Assembly (NCBI GenBank): GCA_964617105.1
Contig: CAZTWC010000048.1
Span: forward strand, 1,904 to 8,748
Length of the DNA stretch: 6,845 nt
DNA from: CAZTWC01 sp964617105 [NCBI: uncultured Myxococcia bacterium]
GTDB taxonomy: Bacteria > CAZTWC01
Reading direction: 5' to 3'
Shown here piece by piece: positions 4,299 to 6,845 of the stretch (position 1 is its first letter; each line of letters starts with the position of its first letter). The notes under the pieces were generated by a model, which saw only the letters and a list, made by a program, of their open reading frames with translations, did no database searches and was not told the DNA's origin. A program made the position numbers and the translations under genes.

Positions 4299-6845
4299 AT
4301 GAGCGAGAAAAAATCTCAACAACTTAAAACTGTGCTGGGTATTGATATCGGTAGCCTATTTCTAAAGATGGTGGCCTATGACCCCAGGGGAAAAAAATCC
4401 CTGGAGGAGATCTATGTTAATCACCGGGGAAACCCGATCAAAGCTATTCAGGAAGTAATCGCTAACAACGGTAAATACCAGTACCAGAAAATTGGTGTTA
4501 CTGGTAACGGCGCTAACTTACTCTGCCAACAAATCGAACAAGAGCCCATCGACGCCTGCCGTGCCCTGGTGCGGGTGATAAAAGAGAAATTTCCAAACGT
4601 ACGCAACATTATCGATGTGGGTTCCGGCAGCATCACTTTGATTATGCTGGACCAAAACGGTAGTTTCCAAAACTTTTCTACCAACTCCCTGTGTGCCGCC
4701 GGCACCGGCTCTTTTCTGGATGAACAGGCCGGGAGACTGGGTCTTAGTTACAAAGATATTAAAGAGGTGGATTGCGATTGTCCTCCCAATATCGCCACCC
4801 GCTGTTCTGTTTTCGCCAAAAGTGACTTGATCCACCGCCAGCAACAGGGTTACTCCAAACAGGATCTGTGGTCTGGTCTATGCAAAGGGATGACCAGCAC
4901 TATGTTACAAACCCTGTTGAACGGCAAGCCCTTAAGTGGCCTTACAGTAGTAACCGGGGGTGTAGCCCAGAACAAAGAGGTAATCAAATGGTTGAAAAAG
5001 AGATACGCCCAACAGATAACCACTTTTGAAGGAGCTCATACCGCTTCTGCCCTGGGTGCGGCCAAACTCTCTTCCATTGGGTCCCTGCCCGATAAAAATA
5101 TTACAGTCGCCTGGGCCAATCTCAAGGAAACCCTGGTGGGCCGTGGTTCTGGTGAAGATAACTACAGTCCTTTAAGACTGAAAAAAACCAAATATCCCAG
5201 TTTTGAAGTAAAAGAAAACTATGTAGATGAAGATGACAATGAAATCAGGATAAGTTATTGGCCCCAGGAGGGTGAAGTGCAGGCTTACATGGGTATTGAC
5301 ATCGGTTCCACCAGCACCAAAATACTGCTTATGGACGATGACAAAAAAGTGCTTTTGGATATCTACCGCAAAACCGGCGGTGATCCCATTACCGCTACCA
5401 GAAAACTGTTCACCTCCCTCTCTAATCTGCTGAAAAAAAAGAACACCCCATTTAAAATTCTGGGATGCGGCACCACTGGCTCGGGCCGCAAGATGATAGG
5501 CTCTATTATTGGCGCTGATGCAGTAATCAACGAAATTACTGCTCACGTAACCGGTGCTATGGACGTGGACCCGCAAATCGATACCATCTTTGAAATTGGA
5601 GGACAGGACTCCAAGTATATGCGCACCCGCGATGGCAACATCTACGACTCCAACATGAATTATGTCTGCGCTGCAGGCACTGGTTCATTTGTTGAAGAAG
5701 TGGGCTCCAAACTTGGTTACAAGGTGTGGGAAGTAGGTCCGGCGGTAATCGATATTGCCCCGCCTAAAACCTCTGATCGCTGCACCGTTTTTATGGAACA
5801 GGATGTACACAAACTGATCCGACGCGGTTACAGCAAGGAGGAATGTCTGGCTGCAGTAATGTATTCAGTGGTACAAAACTATCTCAACAAAGTGGTTGGA
5901 AATCGCTATTACTCCCGGAATAAAATATTCTTTCAAGGCGCCACTGCCCGAAACAAAGGACTGGTAGCAGCCTTTGAAAACCTTTTGGGAGTAGAGATGG
6001 TGGTTTCACCATATTGCCACGTCATGGGTTGTTATGGTGTAGCCCTGCTAACCCGCGAGCAGATGCGCTCTGCTAATATTGCTAGCGTTTTCAAAGGGTT
6101 GGATTTGGCCAGTCGCAAAATAGACCTGAAAAAAGAGGTTTGCGAAATGTGCCATAATCTCTGTGAAATCACCTTTGCCCATATTGAAGATGATGACAAT
6201 GTTCCCTCCTGGGGTTACCTGTGCGGTCGGGAACCTGACGATAAGAAGATGAAAGTGAGCAAACATTACAATCCCATACTCAAGCGAAATAAATTATTCC
6301 GTAGCCTGGAAAGAAAAAAACTGGGGAAAAACGCTCCCCAGGTTACCATGCCCTCTGGGTTGACCACCTACTCATTTTTCCCTCTCTGGCGCCACTTTTT
6401 CGCCGAATTGGGTATCAATTTAAAAATGGACAAGGTCACCGATGAAGCAGCCAAACAGCAAGGAGTTAGTCTGGTGGGGGCTGAATTCTGCTTTCCGATC
6501 AAAGCTATGCACGGACATTTGGCCAGACTCTGCGATCAGGATGAAAAAAATATTTTCTTTCCCTACATGATCTCCAACAAAAATTCCCGCCATACCTCCA
6601 ACAGTTATTTTTGTCCTTATGTGATAAGCGCTCCAGCCACTATCAAAAGCGCTCTGGAACTAAACGGTTACAACACCGATAACTTTATCTCCCCGGTTTT
6701 TGATCATCGGATGCCGAAAGATAAAATTATCGATGAATTGTTCGACAAAATTGGGCAACGGTTTAAGTTTTCCCGGCGCAAAATCGCTAAAGCCCTGGCC
6801 CTGGGACTTAAGGCCCAAGATCATTTCGAGGAGAAATGCCGAACC
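4299..6845 (+). CDS. Double-domain acyl-CoA dehydratase activase (BadF/HgdC-like, DUF2229), 3' partial
   Basis: The frame runs 849 codons without a stop to the window end; related long activases are roughly 1400 residues (from memory), so a large part is missing. Such activases use ATP to drive a low-potential electron from their [4Fe-4S] cluster into 2-hydroxyacyl-CoA dehydratase or benzoyl-CoA reductase-type partners. Domain 1 (about 10-255) has GIDIGS (14-19), Cys132 in CAAGTGSF, Cys169 in RCSVF and VTGGVAQN (218-225). Domain 2 (about 330-595) has GIDIGSTSTK (332-341), GGQDSK (434-439), Cys457 in CAAGTGSF, Cys495 in RCTVF and FQGATARN (545-552). Cysteine spacings of 37 and 38 resemble the cluster ligands of HgdC. 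Next come Cys615, Cys618, Cys622 and Cys642, a likely extra metal or Fe-S site. A DUF2229-like domain begins near 679 (GAEFCFPIK with Cys731; FCPY with Cys772). It is probably cytosolic. It has its own promoter and dyad operator. The exact dehydratase or reductase partner cannot be told from here. Confidence 0.94.
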   Translation, partial: MSEKKSQQLKTVLGIDIGSLFLKMVAYDPRGKKSLEEIYVNHRGNPIKAIQEVIANNGKYQYQKIGVTGNGANLLCQQIEQEPIDACRALVRVIKEKFPNVRNIIDVGSGSITLIMLDQNGSFQNFSTNSLCAAGTGSFLDEQAGRLGLSYKDIKEVDCDCPPNIATRCSVFAKSDLIHRQQQGYSKQDLWSGLCKGMTSTMLQTLLNGKPLSGLTVVTGGVAQNKEVIKWLKKRYAQQITTFEGAHTASALGAAKLSSIGSLPDKNITVAWANLKETLVGRGSGEDNYSPLRLKKTKYPSFEVKENYVDEDDNEIRISYWPQEGEVQAYMGIDIGSTSTKILLMDDDKKVLLDIYRKTGGDPITATRKLFTSLSNLLKKKNTPFKILGCGTTGSGRKMIGSIIGADAVINEITAHVTGAMDVDPQIDTIFEIGGQDSKYMRTRDGNIYDSNMNYVCAAGTGSFVEEVGSKLGYKVWEVGPAVIDIAPPKTSDRCTVFMEQDVHKLIRRGYSKEECLAAVMYSVVQNYLNKVVGNRYYSRNKIFFQGATARNKGLVAAFENLLGVEMVVSPYCHVMGCYGVALLTREQMRSANIASVFKGLDLASRKIDLKKEVCEMCHNLCEITFAHIEDDDNVPSWGYLCGREPDDKKMKVSKHYNPILKRNKLFRSLERKKLGKNAPQVTMPSGLTTYSFFPLWRHFFAELGINLKMDKVTDEAAKQQGVSLVGAEFCFPIKAMHGHLARLCDQDEKNIFFPYMISNKNSRHTSNSYFCPYVISAPATIKSALELNGYNTDNFISPVFDHRMPKDKIIDELFDKIGQRFKFSRRKIAKALALGLKAQDHFEEKCRT

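Noticed and set aside
4448-6266. Minus-strand open frames opposite the activase gene
   Set aside because: The plus strand encodes an unmistakable conserved ATPase throughout, and the antisense translations show no recognisable motifs.

Overview
This window carries three plus-strand genes from a bacterium, two of them cut by the window edges. By eye the base composition is moderate, and the genes are well separated rather than tightly overlapped. The last gene encodes an oxygen-sensitive type of iron-sulfur ATPase (BadF/HgdC-like acyl-CoA dehydratase activase), which points to an anaerobe or fermenter. The large four-cysteine-module protein is of a kind I associate with deltaproteobacterial or myxobacterial-type and candidate-phylum genomes. 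I cannot name the phylum from this sequence.

Bases 1-3236 are one open frame for a huge cysteine-rich repeat protein whose N-terminus lies upstream of the window. The visible part holds 39 complete modules with exactly four cysteines each. From about 1041 the modules are arranged in a second-level repeat: three copies of an 8-9 module cassette, with a partial ancestor of the cassette at 801-1040. DNA-level identity between copies, including an 82-base exact match and a 78-base tandem duplication, shows recent internal duplication or gene conversion. The protein is most likely exported and disulfide-stabilised, but no signal peptide is visible because the start is missing.

Bases 3237-3315 are a short gap with a 13-pair hairpin. 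Bases 3316-4104 encode a two-domain Mut7-C protein: a ubiquitin/ThiS-like N-terminal domain, a PIN-like RNase domain and a zinc ribbon. One usually acidic motif position appears to be Asn.

Bases 4105-4298 are a regulatory gap. It holds a near-consensus sigma-70 promoter (TTGACA, 17 bases, TATACT) followed at once by a long, almost perfect dyad that overlaps the expected transcription start. This looks like a repressor operator. A good Shine-Dalgarno site follows.

Bases 4299-6845 are the first 849 codons of a long activase with two tandem ASKHA ATPase domains, a four-cysteine cluster and the start of a DUF2229-like domain; it runs off the window. I see no sign that the three genes form one pathway: the activase has its own promoter and appears separately controlled. 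The best candidates for something undescribed are the hierarchical cysteine-module protein and the promoter/operator arrangement of the activase.
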